Under the pieces are notes generated by a model. It did no database searches. It saw nothing but the letters and a program-made list of their open reading frames with translations, and was not told the DNA's origin. A stretch of DNA of 5,876 nucleotides from Dehalococcoidia bacterium (lineage in GTDB: Bacteria > Chloroflexota > Dehalococcoidia > Lucifugimonadales > Lucifugimonadaceae). Each line of letters opens with the position of its first letter. The first letter of the stretch is position 1. Below are positions 5,031-5,876 of this stretch, piece by piece. The DNA lies in the NCBI GenBank assembly GCA_012270805.1, contig JAAXHR010000463.1, positions 1 through 5,876 on the forward strand, in the 5' to 3' direction. Position numbers and translations under genes: made by a program.

Positions 5031-5876
5031 ATGATCGTGACCGAGAGGAGTGAAATCGTCCATGACGTAGTGGTCGTCGGCGCCGGTGCCGCAGGCGTCG
5101 GTGTTGCGGTGGCTCTCAAGCATGCTGGCATCGAGAACTTCGTAGTTTGCGAGCGTCACACGGTCGGCGCATCGTTCGCCTTATGGCCGGCCGAGACTCG
5201 TTTCATCACGCCCTCGTACCCAACCAATTCGATTGGCATGCTCGATTTGAACTCAATCGCGATTAAAACTTCACCCGCGTACAGTTTGGAGGTCGAGCAT
5301 CCGACGGGCGAAGAGTACGCGATGTATTTGCGTGTAGTCGCGCAAGTCTTCGGGTTACCTGTTCGCCCAAATACCGACGTAACGAGGGTAGCAAAGGTTG
5401 ACGACGGTTTTCGCATCGATACGCCCGACGAGACCTTGCAAGCCAAGCACGTCATTTGGGCCGCCGGCGAGTTCCAATACCCCCGCTTAAATGGACTTGT
5501 TGGTAGCCAATTGTGTCGCCACACCGCGACCATCCCTAGCTATGAAGAGCTCGACGGTGACGACTTCATCGTTATAGGTGGCTACGAAAGTGGTGTTGAC
5601 GTAGCCTACCACCTAGCGTGTCGCGGTAAACGAGTGCGGGTGTTCGACAAGAATCGCCCGTGGGTGGAAGAGAGCCACGATCCCAGTGTCGCGCTTTCCC
5701 CGTTTACGCTCGAACGGGTACGTGACAACCGTTTTTTTAAGCAAGTGGAACTGTATCCGCACACACCTATCGAATCGGTCACTCGTGTGGACGGCATGTA
5801 TGAAGTCACGGCTCAGGAAGGGCATCGGTTTCAAACCCGCGTGCCGCCACTATTGGCAGGCGGATTTGAGGGGAGT
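5031..5876 (+). CDS. NAD(P)/FAD-dependent oxidoreductase, 3' end outside window
   Basis: A plus-strand frame runs without a stop from the ATG at 5031 to the window end, giving the first 282 residues. It is a two-dinucleotide-binding flavoprotein. The FAD Rossmann loop is GAGAAG (17-22) after DVVVV, with acidic E41 at the end of the second strand. WAAGEFQYP (143-151) matches the ATG-xxx-P-type motif before the second domain. A second Rossmann site, GGYESG (183-188) in FIVIGGYESGVDVAYHL, should bind NAD(P)H. The segment RFITPSYPTNSIGMLDLNSI (57-76) and HPTGEEYAMYL (90-100) look like those of flavin-containing monooxygenase or thioredoxin-reductase-like proteins annotated only as NAD(P)-binding oxidoreductases. 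Such proteins usually run to 350-450 residues, so roughly a quarter to a third is missing. The gene diverges from the GMC operon across a shared 425-base region. Its substrate is unknown. Confidence 0.88.
   Translation, partial: MIVTERSEIVHDVVVVGAGAAGVGVAVALKHAGIENFVVCERHTVGASFALWPAETRFITPSYPTNSIGMLDLNSIAIKTSPAYSLEVEHPTGEEYAMYLRVVAQVFGLPVRPNTDVTRVAKVDDGFRIDTPDETLQAKHVIWAAGEFQYPRLNGLVGSQLCRHTATIPSYEELDGDDFIVIGGYESGVDVAYHLACRGKRVRVFDKNRPWVEESHDPSVALSPFTLERVRDNRFFKQVELYPHTPIESVTRVDGMYEVTAQEGHRFQTRVPPLLAGGFEGS

Noticed and set aside
4857..5159. The upstream part of the 171-codon minus-strand frame ending at 4644, as a real gene start
   Set aside because: It overlaps the start, ribosome site and first 43 codons of a well-supported plus-strand flavoprotein, and its third positions lose the coding-like bias.

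Overview
The window looks like a piece of a moderately GC-rich bacterial chromosome. Genes are tightly packed, good Shine-Dalgarno sites occur before several of them, and one pair overlaps by an ATGA. The products (VOC protein, GNAT acetyltransferase, YdeI/OmpD-associated protein, HIT protein, TIM-barrel isomerase, GMC flavoenzyme, two-Rossmann flavoprotein) are accessory metabolic types common in Actinomycetota and Chloroflexota. No marker fixes the taxon. I see no rRNA, tRNA, CRISPR array, insertion sequence or phage gene.

Left part (1-1423): a minus-strand VOC/glyoxalase-fold gene diverges from a plus-strand pair, a GNAT acetyltransferase followed by a small YdeI/OmpD-associated protein. 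Between the convergent ends of the left and middle parts (1424-1636) lie two imperfect hairpins and no gene.

Middle part (1637-4605, minus strand): a probable three-gene operon, read right to left. It starts with a 521-residue GMC-family FAD oxidoreductase. A sugar-phosphate isomerase/epimerase-like TIM barrel is coupled to it by a 4-base stop/start overlap. A HIT-family protein follows after 36 bases. Translational coupling of the flavin oxidoreductase and the metal TIM barrel suggests sequential action on one polyol, sugar or glycoside-like substrate (inference).

Right part (4606-5876): a 425-base spacer holds a coding-like remnant next to the GMC gene, a perfect 7+7 inverted repeat that overlaps possible back-to-back -10 elements, and a strong ribosome binding site. 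This site starts a plus-strand two-Rossmann flavoprotein that runs off the window end.

No single feature proves a new system. The most promising points are the coupled GMC/TIM-barrel pair (with a Gln where the family usually has a His), and the palindromic control region between that operon and a second, divergent flavoenzyme.
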